DNA from: JAGWBJ01 sp034423015
GTDB lineage: Bacteria; Chloroflexota; Dehalococcoidia; Lucifugimonadales; JAGWBF01
Direction of reading: 5' to 3'
Length of the DNA: 64,000 nucleotides
Assembly: GCA_034423015.1 (NCBI GenBank)
Contig: DAOUJG010000063.1
Span: 1 to 64,000 of the forward strand
Every line of letters begins with the position of its first letter. The stretch's first letter is position 1. Made by a program: the position numbers and the translations under genes. A model generated the notes under the pieces. The model saw nothing but the letters and a program-made list of their open reading frames with translations. It had not been told where the DNA came from and did no database searches. Positions 25,435-33,830 of this stretch are shown piece after piece.

Positions 25435-26151
25435 CTACGCCTGCGTGGGGTCCAGGCCCAGCGACGCCTGGCCGTCCAGGACCCCCTGGAGCGGTCTGCG
25501 TCTCGTCCGCTTCGCGGGAGGCGGGTCGGGAGGCCGCATGGGGGAGAAGGACCTGCGGTGGATCGGGCACGGACCGCGACAGGCCAGGACTTTCAGGTGC
25601 CTGGCAGTGGCGTAGCCCTTATGGCTGGCGAACCCGTAGCCCGGATACTGGGCGTCAGCGCGCTCCATGATCAGGTCACGGTTCACCTTGGCGACGATGG
25701 ATGCCGCCGCGATGGAGTAGCTGAGGCTGTCGCCCCGGACCTCGGCCCGGAAGGGGATGCCGCAGTCCAGGACCCGAACGAAGTCCACCAGGATGTACGA
25801 AGGCCTCAGCCGCAGGTCACTCACGGCGCGCTGCATGGCCCACGCCGTGGCCTCACTGATCCCGTGGGCGTCTATCTCCCGGGGCGAGGCCATCCCCAGA
25901 CCGATGGCCTTGGAGTGCGCGCGGATGTGCTGGACCGCCTCCAGCCGTTGCCCGGGCGTCAGCGCCTTGCTGTCGTCGATGCCTTCGAGCCATGGCGGGG
26001 ACTCCGGCGCGGCGAGGATGTCCCGGACTGGTAGGACAACCGCGGCGGCGACCACCGGACCGGCAAGGGGCCCTCTGCCAGCCTCGTCCACCCCGGCGAT
26101 TACCTCGTAACCCTGGCGCTTCAGGCCTTCTTCGAGGTCGAAGCTAGGCAA
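25435..26151 (-). CDS. rnhB: Ribonuclease HII
   Basis: A 238-residue RNase HII. The catalytic motif GVDEAGRGPLAGPVVAAAV is at residues 20-38, DDSKALTPGQRLEAV follows, and the third carboxylate lies in YILVDFVRV. SIAAASIVAKVNRD and GYGFASHKGYAT are also typical. It removes single ribonucleotides and RNA primers from DNA. The C-terminal 40 residues are a basic, proline-rich extension. The start overlaps mnmA by eight bases. Confidence 0.96.
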   Translation of the reverse strand: MPSFDLEEGLKRQGYEVIAGVDEAGRGPLAGPVVAAAVVLPVRDILAAPESPPWLEGIDDSKALTPGQRLEAVQHIRAHSKAIGLGMASPREIDAHGISEATAWAMQRAVSDLRLRPSYILVDFVRVLDCGIPFRAEVRGDSLSYSIAAASIVAKVNRDLIMERADAQYPGYGFASHKGYATARHLKVLACRGPCPIHRRSFSPMRPPDPPPAKRTRRRPLQGVLDGQASLGLDPTQA

Positions 26152-27268
26152 CGACCACCCCGGGGCCGCCGTCTTCGGGACGGGAACGGGGCGCCCGCAG
26201 GGAGTCGCCGATGCGGCCGCCCCCGAGCACCTCGTCTCCCTCGTAGAAGACGGCCGCCTGCCCGGGAGTGACGGCCCGCTGGGTCTCCCGGAACCGGACC
26301 AGCGCCCCGCTCCCCCGGGGGTGGATGGTCCCAGGGACCTCGGGGGACTTGTACCGTATCTTGACCCCGATCTCGGCGCCGTCCACCGGCTCCCGGCCGG
26401 AAACGTAGCTCGCCTCCTCCACCCAGCACTCGGCGCTGTACAGCTCCTCCTCGGGCCCCACGGTGACCACTGCCTCGGCGGCGTCCACGGACAGGACGTA
26501 CATGGGCCTGGCTCCGGCTATTCCCAGGCCCCGGCGCTGGCCCACGGTGAAGAACTCGACTCCCGGGTGCTCTCCCAGGACGGCGCCGTGGGAGTCCACC
26601 ACACGGCCGGGCCTGGGGGTCACGCGCTGTCTCAGGAACTCCCGGTAGTCGCCGCCGGGAATGAAGCAGATGTCCTGGCTGTCGGGCTTGGCGGCGTTGG
26701 GGAAGCCCGCCTCCCGGGCCATTCTCCTGATCTCGTCCTTCGGGTACCAGCCCACCGGCAGCAGCGTGTGGCGCAGCTCCCTTTGCCCCATGCCGTAGAG
26801 GACGTAGGACTGGTCCTTATTGGTGTCCGCGCCCTTCAGGAGGCCCAGGGTGTGCTCGCGGGCCCGGATGCGGGCGTAGTGGCCCGTGGCCACGTACTTC
26901 GCTCCGAGGAACCGAGCCCGCTCCAGCAGAAAGCTGAACTTTATGCGGTCGTTGCAGGCGATGCAGGGGTGTGGTGTCCTGCCCCGCCGGTACTCGGTGC
27001 AGAAGTAGTCGATAACGAAAGCCCGGAACTCCCTCTGCAGGTTGAAAACGTAGTGGGGCATGCCCAAGCGGTGGCACACACGCCGGGCGTCCTCTACGTC
27101 GTCGACGGTGCAGCAGCCGCGGTAGTAGTCCGGCACGTCCTCGCCGCCGGCATCGTACAGCTTCATGGTGACGCCGACGGTGTCGTAGCCCTGCTCCCTG
27201 AGAAGAAGGGCTGCGACGGAGGAATCGACCCCTCCGCTCATGGCTACCACCACCCTGTCTTTCGTCAC
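26144..27268 (-). CDS. mnmA: tRNA-specific 2-thiouridylase
   Basis: A 374-residue MnmA/TrmU. The PP-loop SGGVDSS is at 11-17, the first catalytic cysteine is C102 in TPHPCIACN, and the second is C201 in SQDICFIPGG. It activates U34 of tRNA-Lys, -Glu and -Gln with ATP and inserts sulfur. GTG 27268 opens the frame with GAGAGGA upstream. It heads the seven-gene operon running to hppA, behind a readable promoter. C105 adds a CxxC that is seen in some homologues using an Fe-S cluster. Confidence 0.96.
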   Translation of the reverse strand: MTKDRVVVAMSGGVDSSVAALLLREQGYDTVGVTMKLYDAGGEDVPDYYRGCCTVDDVEDARRVCHRLGMPHYVFNLQREFRAFVIDYFCTEYRRGRTPHPCIACNDRIKFSFLLERARFLGAKYVATGHYARIRAREHTLGLLKGADTNKDQSYVLYGMGQRELRHTLLPVGWYPKDEIRRMAREAGFPNAAKPDSQDICFIPGGDYREFLRQRVTPRPGRVVDSHGAVLGEHPGVEFFTVGQRRGLGIAGARPMYVLSVDAAEAVVTVGPEEELYSAECWVEEASYVSGREPVDGAEIGVKIRYKSPEVPGTIHPRGSGALVRFRETQRAVTPGQAAVFYEGDEVLGGGRIGDSLRAPRSRPEDGGPGVVVA

Positions 27269-27314
27269 TAGTGGTCCTCTCTATCCATGAAGCTCGGGCC
27301 GGGGAATTCGCAAT

Positions 27315-27343
27315 ATAGTACCGTTTCCCCGGGCTGCGGGCAA
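27315..27343 (-). promoter_or_regulatory. Promoter of the mnmA-to-hppA operon
   Basis: On the minus strand TTGCCC (27343-27338), 17 bp, and TACTAT (27320-27315), about 45 bases before the mnmA start. Confidence 0.5.
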
Positions 27344-27381
27344 ACGGCGATCCTGGGCGGGACCCTGACCATCTATCAACT

Positions 27382-27435
27382 TTAACAAAACGTTAAACTA
27401 CCGTTCAAGATACCTTAACGGAACTGCCCTACTCT
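27382..27435 (+). promoter_or_regulatory. Pho-box-like array upstream of pstC
   Basis: Four hexamers repeat with exact 11-bp spacing: TTAACA (27382), TTAAAC (27393), TTCAAG (27404) and TTAACG (27415). This is the layout of PhoP direct-repeat sites (TTAACA-like, 5-bp gaps). A TACTCT -10 follows at 27430-27435, so the third unit falls where the -35 should be, as expected for PhoP-activated promoters. Confidence 0.7.
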
Positions 27436-27520
27436 GAATGGGTGAAGCGGGAGTACAAACGGGGAAGAACCACTACACCCGCCGCCCCTGCGGTCATCCA
27501 AGGGCCAGGGACCGGCTGGG

Positions 27521-28495
27521 ATGACCCGGGACCCGGGTCCCGGAGGTTGGACTGAATTGCTGCGGTCCATAGCATTGCACCCTGTAGTCCTGCCACTGCT
27601 GGAGAGGCGCTTCCGTCGAAAGCTGCGGGAAGCGCCGATTCTGTTCCTCCTGTTCCTGTGCGCCCTGGCGTCGGTGGTCACCACGGTGGGCATCGTCATC
27701 ATCCTGCTGACCGAGGCGATACCGTTCTTCAGCGATGTCTCCATCGTGGAGTTCATCACCGGGACCAAATGGAGCCCTCTGTTTTCCCTCAAGCACTACG
27801 GAGTGCTGCCCCTGCTATCGGCAACGGTGTTCATTGCCGGGATGGCCATGGCGGTGGCCTTTCCCCTGGGGTTGCTGACAGCCATCTTTCTTGCCGAGTA
27901 TGCGGCGGCCCCGGTCCGGTCGGTGGTGAAGCCCACGCTGGAGGTGCTGGCGGGGATCCCGACGGTGGTGTACGGGTTCTTCGCCATATCATTCATCGCT
28001 CCCCACATCGTACAACCCCTGTTCCACACCGAGTCCATCTTCAGCGCCCTGAGCGCCGCCGTGGCGATGGGGATCATGCTCATTCCCATGGTCGTGTCGC
28101 TGAGTGACGACGCCATGCGGGCCGTGCCCGCCAACATCCGGGAGGGGGCCCATGCCCTGGGGGCCAGCCCCTTCCAGGTTGCAACCAGGGTCGTGGTGCC
28201 GGCAGCCCTGTCGGGCATCGTCGCCTCGGGTCTGCTGGCCCTTGCCCGGGCCGTGGGCGAGACCATGATCGTGACCATCGCGGCAGGCGGGATATCCAAC
28301 CTGTCATGGAACCCCTTCGACGCCATGCAGACCATCACGGCCTACATCATGCAGGTGGCGACGGGGGACACCGCCAGGGGCACCATCGAGTACCAGAGCA
28401 TCTTCGCGGTGGCCCTATTGTTGTTCGTGTTCACCCTGGGCATCAACCTGGCGGCCCAATGGTTCCTGGCCCGGCTCAGGGAGGTCTACGAATGA
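27521..28495 (+). CDS. pstC: Phosphate ABC transporter permease
   Basis: A 324-residue permease with six membrane helices and the MetI-like domain. Typical PstC text includes KWSPLFSLKHYGVLPLLSATV, LAGIPTVVYGFFA, and the EAA-type loop IREGAHALGASPFQVATRVVVPAALSGIVASG. With PstA it forms the membrane channel for high-affinity phosphate uptake. It lies behind a Pho-box-like array and overlaps pstA by four bases. ATG 27521 has only a weak ribosome site; an in-frame TTG at 27557, 10 bases after GGAGG, is an alternative. Confidence 0.92.
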   Translation: MTRDPGPGGWTELLRSIALHPVVLPLLERRFRRKLREAPILFLLFLCALASVVTTVGIVIILLTEAIPFFSDVSIVEFITGTKWSPLFSLKHYGVLPLLSATVFIAGMAMAVAFPLGLLTAIFLAEYAAAPVRSVVKPTLEVLAGIPTVVYGFFAISFIAPHIVQPLFHTESIFSALSAAVAMGIMLIPMVVSLSDDAMRAVPANIREGAHALGASPFQVATRVVVPAALSGIVASGLLALARAVGETMIVTIAAGGISNLSWNPFDAMQTITAYIMQVATGDTARGTIEYQSIFAVALLLFVFTLGINLAAQWFLARLREVYE

Positions 28496-29382
28496 TCTCG
28501 CCCTTCGCCAAACGAGGCCACAGGGGACGAAACGCGCTGGCGCGCCAGGCCACGGAGCGGACGTTCCTGGCCCTGGCGATATCGGCCACCGTTCTCGGTC
28601 TGGTCTCGGTGGGCGTTCTCCTGTACACGGTGGCGGCGGACGGGATCGGCGGTCTGGACTGGCACTTCCTCACCAGCTTCCCCTCCCGTTTCCCCGGGGA
28701 TGCGGGCGCCAAGGCGGCGCTGCTGGGCACCCTGTGGGTCATGGCGTTCACGGCGGTGTTCGCGGTACCCGTAGGCGTCGGGGCGGCCATATACCTGGAG
28801 GAGTTCGCAGCCAAGAACTTCGCTACCAAGCTCATCGAGACGAACATCAACACCCTGGCCGGCGTGCCGTCGGTGGTGTACGGGCTTCTGGGACTGGCGG
28901 TCTTCTTCTACTGGGCCAGGCTGGGCCCCAGCATCATAACCGGCGGCCTGACGCTGGCCCTCCTGGTCCTTCCCATCGTCATCGTGGCGTCCAGGGAGGG
29001 GCTCCGGTCGGTGCCGCCGTCCATTCGAGAGGCCGCCATAGCCCTGGGAGCCACCAGGTGGCAGGCGGTGAGGCACCAGGTCCTGCCCGCGGCCATGCCC
29101 TCGATACTGACGGGTATAATCCTGGCCCTGGCCAGGGCCATCGGAGAGACGGCGCCCCTCATCGTGGTGGGCGCCTTCACGTCGGTCTTCTTCATCCCCA
29201 AGAGCCCCACCGACTCGTTCACGGTGCTGCCCATCCAGGTGTATAGCTGGATAACGCGGCCCTTGCCCGGGTTCCACGAGAACGCCGCGGCCGGCCTGCT
29301 GCTGCTCCTCGCGGTGCTGCTCATGATGAGCACCGTCGCGGTGGTCCTTCGCCACATGTACGCCGGGAAGAGGATGTGGTAA
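28492..29382 (+). CDS. pstA: Phosphate ABC transporter permease
   Basis: A 296-residue six-helix permease. WHFLTSFPSRFPGDAG, LAGVPSVVYGLLGLAVFF, SIREAAIALGATRWQAVRHQVLPAAMPSI and IGETAPLIVVGAF are PstA hallmarks. The start ATG 28492 overlaps the pstC stop (ATGA). The usual next genes, pstB and phoU, and the binding protein pstS do not follow: the next gene is on the other strand. The ATPase and binding protein must be elsewhere in the genome. Confidence 0.93.
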   Translation: MISPFAKRGHRGRNALARQATERTFLALAISATVLGLVSVGVLLYTVAADGIGGLDWHFLTSFPSRFPGDAGAKAALLGTLWVMAFTAVFAVPVGVGAAIYLEEFAAKNFATKLIETNINTLAGVPSVVYGLLGLAVFFYWARLGPSIITGGLTLALLVLPIVIVASREGLRSVPPSIREAAIALGATRWQAVRHQVLPAAMPSILTGIILALARAIGETAPLIVVGAFTSVFFIPKSPTDSFTVLPIQVYSWITRPLPGFHENAAAGLLLLLAVLLMMSTVAVVLRHMYAGKRMW

Positions 29383-29490
29383 TCGGGATGCCCCTCCCCG
29401 GTTATTGAGTCCGCCCTCCCACCCCGCGCTCCGCGCGGGCAAGGAATTCCACCCACTGGTGGACGGACAGCGGACTCATTCAGGCCATTC

Positions 29491-29856
29491 TTAGCTCTCC
29501 AGCTGGGTCGTCTCCGAGCCCTTGCCCGTGATGGTGATGTGGGACATGTACGACTCTGCCCGGGCCCCGTGCCAGTGCTTCTCCCCGGCGGGGATGTGGA
29601 CCACGTCGCCCACGGACACCACCCGCTGCTCCCGCTCGGTGGCGACTATGCCGATGCCCTCGGTTATGACCAGGATCTGGTCGCTGGTGTGGGAGTGGTA
29701 GAAGTTGCGAGAGCCTCTGGGAAAGTTGACTATGCCGCAGTTGAAGTCCTTGGCCTCGTCGGGGACCACGATGGGCTGTCTCGTAACCTCTCCTCCCGTC
29801 ATCAGGGGGCTGTTGGCCGGCTCTACTGGGACCTCGGCTATCCTAACTACCCTCAC
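29491..29856 (-). CDS. Cupin-domain protein
   Basis: A 121-residue single cupin barrel. The two metal-binding motifs are readable: FYHSHTSDQILVITEG with HxH and a Glu-type ligand, and GDVVHIPAGEKHWHGA. Small cupins of this form may be dioxygenases, isomerases or sugar/metal sensors; no substrate can be named. The start GTG 29856 follows GGGAGGAG by four bases. The frame is open upstream to 29949, but that part has no ribosome site. It is convergent with pstA. Confidence 0.8.
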   Translation of the reverse strand: MRVVRIAEVPVEPANSPLMTGGEVTRQPIVVPDEAKDFNCGIVNFPRGSRNFYHSHTSDQILVITEGIGIVATEREQRVVSVGDVVHIPAGEKHWHGARAESYMSHITITGKGSETTQLES

Positions 29857-29968
29857 GTTCTCCTCCCGAAAGTGCCTCTGCACGGCGGGCAGCCGTGCGC
29901 CAGCGGACTGCGAAGGTATCATAATACATGGGCCCATCCGAGTCCACATTGTGCCAACGCGGCCGCAC

Positions 29969-31288
29969 TTACCCCTCGGACGCGGAGGGAGATGGTGCGG
30001 CTTCGACCCTCTCGTCCTTGGGGTATCGGGGGTCGGGCATCATGAACCCCGCCAACACCAGGAACCACGCAACCACCGCAAACAGGAGGAAGCCCGGGAG
30101 GTAGCTCCCCGTGCCGTCCTTAAGGACTCCGACTGCCAGCGGGGATACGAACGTACCGGCCCCGGCCACGGTGGTTATCCATCCCCAGACTATGGCGACC
30201 CTCTCGGGCGTCATGCCGGGAAACTCGGTGGGCAGAGTCAGGAGGGAGGGGACGTACATCCACGAGCCCAGGCCCAGGACGATGACGGCGACGTAGGTGA
30301 CGGCAGGGACGTCGACGAGAAACGACCCCAACCCGCCCAGGGCCGCCAGGACGCCGGGGACGATGAGGAACAGCTTCCTGGGGCCGATCTTCAGGGGCAG
30401 AAACCCGCCGAGGAGTACGGCGAAGATGCCGGTAAAAGGCAACAGGCTGGTTATGAACCCGGCCTCGGTGAGGGACATGTCCCGGGTCGCGTGATAGAAC
30501 GTCGGAAGCCACGCCGCCAGCGCCACGTATTGGCTGAAGCACGATGCGTCGCCCGCTCCCAGCAGGAGCACGAACCGGTTCCGCAGCACGGACCTGATCT
30601 CCCTCCACCTCAGCACCGGGGCCGGCGACGGGGCCCCGGCCTCCGCCCTGCCGAAGAGCACCCAGGCGACGCCGCCGGCCAGGGCGACGCCCCCGTACAC
30701 GGCCAGGACGCTCTCCCAGCCGACGGCCTCCGCCAGGGGCGCGGCCGTGGACACGGAGACCACCATACCCACGGAGAGGGCGACCACGTTCAGGCTCGTC
30801 ACCACCGACCTCTCCCGGGGAGGGAACCACTGCATGACCAGGGGGCCGGTGGCCGGGAATATGACAGCCATGCCCAGTCCGAAGAGCAGGCGCAAGGCCA
30901 CCAGCCCCACGAACCCAGGGGAGAGCAGCATCAACACGCCCGCGGCCATCAGGAACCAGGAGCAGGCGTAGGTCCTCTTGATGCCGACGCGGCCGGCCAA
31001 TATCCCGGCGGGGACCCCGAAGACTGCTTGAATGAGGGTCACGACGCCCACCAGCAGGCCGGCGCTGGTATGGCTGATGCCGTAGTCGTCGGTGATGAGG
31101 GGCAGGACGGGCGCCACGACCGCAAAGCTCGCCCCCCCGGCAAAGTGGGCCCAGACGGTAAGCCCGGCTATGACGTACCTGTAGGAGCTCCGGCGGCGTC
31201 CCTCGACCATGGCGAGTAACCAATCTAACGGAGAACGGCCCCGGCTGGCAAGGAACCGCCGCAGCCCCGGACCCGGGCCGGCGCCCAT
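29969..31288 (-). CDS. Major facilitator superfamily transporter
   Basis: A protein of up to 439 residues with 12 predicted helices in two halves split by a loop near residue 225. The MFS loop 2-3 motif appears as GILAGRVGIKRTY, and GFLPLKIGPRKLF repeats it in the second half. LRLLFGLGMAVIFPATGPLVMQWFPPRERS resembles nitrate/sugar-phosphate type carriers. The substrate is unknown. The start is uncertain: the frame opens at 31288, but the added 26 residues are Gly/Arg-rich, and ATG 31210 may be the true start; neither has a good ribosome site. It lies downstream of nothing on its strand and upstream of the cupin gene. Confidence 0.82.
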   Translation of the reverse strand: MGAGPGPGLRRFLASRGRSPLDWLLAMVEGRRRSSYRYVIAGLTVWAHFAGGASFAVVAPVLPLITDDYGISHTSAGLLVGVVTLIQAVFGVPAGILAGRVGIKRTYACSWFLMAAGVLMLLSPGFVGLVALRLLFGLGMAVIFPATGPLVMQWFPPRERSVVTSLNVVALSVGMVVSVSTAAPLAEAVGWESVLAVYGGVALAGGVAWVLFGRAEAGAPSPAPVLRWREIRSVLRNRFVLLLGAGDASCFSQYVALAAWLPTFYHATRDMSLTEAGFITSLLPFTGIFAVLLGGFLPLKIGPRKLFLIVPGVLAALGGLGSFLVDVPAVTYVAVIVLGLGSWMYVPSLLTLPTEFPGMTPERVAIVWGWITTVAGAGTFVSPLAVGVLKDGTGSYLPGFLLFAVVAWFLVLAGFMMPDPRYPKDERVEAAPSPSASEG

Positions 31289-31329
31289 CCCGGCGGGCTA
31301 CCCTTCGACGCCCCAGGGTGCCGCCACTA

Positions 31330-31373
31330 GCCCCCCGGCGGTGCTACCATCGGCCCCCCCGCGGTGCTACCAT
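31330..31373. repeat. Tandem pair of 21-base units
   Basis: Two nearly identical 21-base units (31330-31350 and 31353-31373), each ending GGTGCTACCAT, lie between the MFS start and the VOC gene. Each holds a -10-like TACCAT on the plus strand, so duplication may affect transcription of the VOC gene. Confidence 0.5.
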
Positions 31374-31393
31374 TAGCCCTAAGGAGGTCCCAA

Positions 31394-31783
31394 ATGCCCA
31401 AGTACGCCTACGACCACATCCACCTGAGGAGCCCCGACCCCATGAAGACGGCCGATTTCTACCGGCGGATGTTCGACGCCCGGATAATCGAGACGCCCCA
31501 GCCATCCGGGCCCAACCGAGTGGACCTGGACTTCGACGGGCTGATGGTCTTCATCGCGGGACCTCTCCCTTCCGGTGAAGAGATAGAGGGACTGAGGGAC
31601 CCACACTACGGCCTCGACCACTTCGGGTTTCGGGTGGCGGACCTGGACGCCACGGTGCTGGACCTCAAGTCCCGGGGCGCCGAGTTCTCCATGGAGCCCA
31701 GGACCCTGCCCAACGGCCTGCGGATAGCGTTCGTCCGGGGTCCCGAGGGAGTGCGCGTGGAGATCCTGGAACGGCCCGCCTAG
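31394..31783 (+). CDS. VOC-family (glyoxalase/dioxygenase-like) protein
   Basis: A 129-residue protein with two beta-alpha-beta-beta-beta modules. DHIHLRSPDPMKTADFYRRMF opens the first and LDHFGFRVADLDATVLDLKSRG the second, ending GVRVEILERP. The metal ligands would be the early His, the later His and the final Glu, as in glyoxalase I and related lyases or dioxygenases. AAGGAGG lies seven bases before ATG 31394. The substrate is unknown. It stands alone between the MFS gene (divergent) and the radical SAM gene. Confidence 0.85.
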   Translation: MPKYAYDHIHLRSPDPMKTADFYRRMFDARIIETPQPSGPNRVDLDFDGLMVFIAGPLPSGEEIEGLRDPHYGLDHFGFRVADLDATVLDLKSRGAEFSMEPRTLPNGLRIAFVRGPEGVRVEILERPA

Positions 31784-31836
31784 GCCGCCGTTTCGAGACT
31801 TGGGGGCTTCTCCGCTCCCACCTACGAAAGGCCCTA

Positions 31837-31865
31837 TTCCTTAAAACGACGCCTTGATGTATAAT
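31837..31865 (+). promoter_or_regulatory. Promoter of the radical SAM gene
   Basis: Consensus -10 TATAAT at 31860-31865; the -35 position (TTCCTT, 31837-31842, 17-bp spacer) is poor. The leader to the ATG at 32018 would be about 145 bases and contains short stems such as ATGGC-GCG-GCCAT. Confidence 0.5.
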
Positions 31866-32017
31866 TGGACAAAATTCCCAAGGGGGCTGCCCAATACCCT
31901 CTTTCGAGCGTCCCATCCTACCAGGCAGGGCTGTGACCTATGGCGCGGCCATACCCTGGCAGGACTCCATCTCTCCGATACACTTCTCGGCGTCATCTCC
32001 GGTCTGGAGTGAGGAAT

Positions 32018-33799
32018 ATGTCTAGGACCAAACGTGTGCTCCTGGTTCAGCCCGAGTCCGAAGGCGGGAACTTCGAGTACGTGGCGATACCGAGGCAGGG
32101 CACGCTGTTCCTGTCGGCGGCACTGAAGCAGTGGCAGGGCCCCTACCTGTACGACACCGAGATATGGTTCGAACACCGCAGCGGGAGGATCGACCCCGAA
32201 AGGGACTTGGACGGCGTCGACATCCTCATGGTCACCTGCCTCATCAACGAGGCCCCGAGGGCCTACGAGATTGGCAGGCAGGCGAAGGAGCACCACCCGG
32301 ACCTGGTGACCGTCGGCGGCGGGCCCCAGATGAGCCCCCTCCCCCTGGAAGCCATGGCCCACGGGAAGTTTGACGTGATAGTCAACCGGGAGGGCGAGGA
32401 CATCATCGGCCAGCTGGCCGACCTCCTGGTGACCTACCGCGGCTCCAATCTCAAGAAGTTCCTGGCCAAGGTGCCCGGCATCTCCTTCAAGGACGACGCA
32501 GGCAACCTGATCCAGACCCCCAGGAAGGGCGTGATCGCCCCGGACTTCGTGGAGCTGCCGGACTTCCGGGCCATCCGGGACCTCACCCCCGAGAACCCCA
32601 TGGCGGGCGGCGTCCTGGAGACGGTGCGGGGATGCACCGAGAAGTGCACCTACTGCCAGGTGATCCAGCAGTTCCTGGGATATCGGTTGATAGACAGGAA
32701 GACCGAGCTGAAGCGCTTGCGCCAGCTCCGCCAGCTGGCCGCCGACGGTCTGATCCACACATCCAGGGACGGGCGGTTCTCGGTGTTCATCTCCGATGAC
32801 CTACACCCGCCGCCCCTCCGGGCCGTGAAGTACCGGAACGAGCGCTTGGAGCGCCTGCGGGCCTGGAAGGGCCACACCGAAGACATGTACATGATCTGCC
32901 AGACCCGGGGCGAGATAGGCCAGGACCCGGAGCTGGCCTCGGCCCTCCACGACGCCGGCATACAGATGCTGTACGTGGGAGTGGAGTCGGACAACGCCGA
33001 GAACCTGAAGGCCGTCAACAAGCGCCAGGACCCTGGGCAGATGCACAAGGACCTGGTCTACCTGAACGAGGTGGGCTTCACCATCGTGGCCATGACCATC
33101 ATCGGCCTGCCCTACGATACCGAAAAGAGCATCATGGAGATGGCCGACTGGGTAACCACGGTCAGCAAGTACCAGACGGCCAACCTCCTCACTCCCCTGC
33201 CCGCCACATCCAACTGGGGTGGACTGGTCCCCCTGAACGCCGACGGAGACCCGCTGGCGGACGGAGAGATGAGGCCCTACCACCTGTACACCGGGCGTCA
33301 GTTCGTGCACCAGGACGAGCGGTGGAGCATGAGAGAGTCCCGGGAGCTGTTCGACACGTACCACTCTCAGCTCAGCCCCGTGGACAACCTGTACGAGCGG
33401 ATCTTCCGGCTGGTGGAGAGCAACCGGGCCCGCCGTGCCTCGGCGGGCAGGGAGCTGCACGGCACCATATCCGCGCGAATAAACGAGTTCAGCGAGGCCC
33501 TGAGGACCCTCTCGGACTCCTCGAAGGAGGTCCCCGAGGCCGTATCGGCCCGGCTGCACGAGGTCAGCGAGACCCTGGCAAAGTACCGGGTGCAGCTCGC
33601 GGCCACGGGCAGGGAGCTTCCGGAGGTCATCGCCGCCCGTATAGGAGAGGCCACCGAGGTCCTGGGAAGGTACAGGAGCCAGATCTCCAACACCGGCAGG
33701 GAGATCAGCGACACCCTGTCCACCCGGATCAACGAGGTCAACGAGGCCCTCATGAGCCTTTCCACACTATCGGCCAAGCCCGTTCGGTCCAGCGACTGA
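32018..33799 (+). CDS. B12-binding-domain radical SAM protein with C-terminal helical repeats
   Basis: A 593-residue protein. Residues 5-150 form a Rossmann-like B12-binding domain (VLLVQPESEGGNFEYV...DILMVTCLINE...VTVGGGPQMSP), without a clear cobalamin-ligand histidine. The radical SAM cluster motif is C206-x3-C210-x2-C213 in RGCTEKCTYCQ, and the barrel continues with MLYVGVESDN and IIGLPYDTEK. From about residue 474, four units of about 28 residues follow, each built like GRE(L/I)...(S/A)RI.E..E.L, predicted as amphipathic helices. The reaction is unknown; methyltransferases and anaerobic cyclases share this family. ATG 32018 has GAGG just upstream, so the open frame back to 31940 is leader. 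fabF follows in the same direction after 31 bases, a possible lipid link. Confidence 0.82.
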   Translation: MSRTKRVLLVQPESEGGNFEYVAIPRQGTLFLSAALKQWQGPYLYDTEIWFEHRSGRIDPERDLDGVDILMVTCLINEAPRAYEIGRQAKEHHPDLVTVGGGPQMSPLPLEAMAHGKFDVIVNREGEDIIGQLADLLVTYRGSNLKKFLAKVPGISFKDDAGNLIQTPRKGVIAPDFVELPDFRAIRDLTPENPMAGGVLETVRGCTEKCTYCQVIQQFLGYRLIDRKTELKRLRQLRQLAADGLIHTSRDGRFSVFISDDLHPPPLRAVKYRNERLERLRAWKGHTEDMYMICQTRGEIGQDPELASALHDAGIQMLYVGVESDNAENLKAVNKRQDPGQMHKDLVYLNEVGFTIVAMTIIGLPYDTEKSIMEMADWVTTVSKYQTANLLTPLPATSNWGGLVPLNADGDPLADGEMRPYHLYTGRQFVHQDERWSMRESRELFDTYHSQLSPVDNLYERIFRLVESNRARRASAGRELHGTISARINEFSEALRTLSDSSKEVPEAVSARLHEVSETLAKYRVQLAATGRELPEVIAARIGEATEVLGRYRSQISNTGREISDTLSTRINEVNEALMSLSTLSAKPVRSSD

Positions 33800-33830
33800 G
33801 GCTGCGGGCCCGGGAGGAAGACGGGAAAGG

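Noticed and set aside
31870..32017. Cobalamin riboswitch before the B12-binding radical SAM gene
   Set aside because: The 145-base leader has short stems but I could not find the B12-box core.
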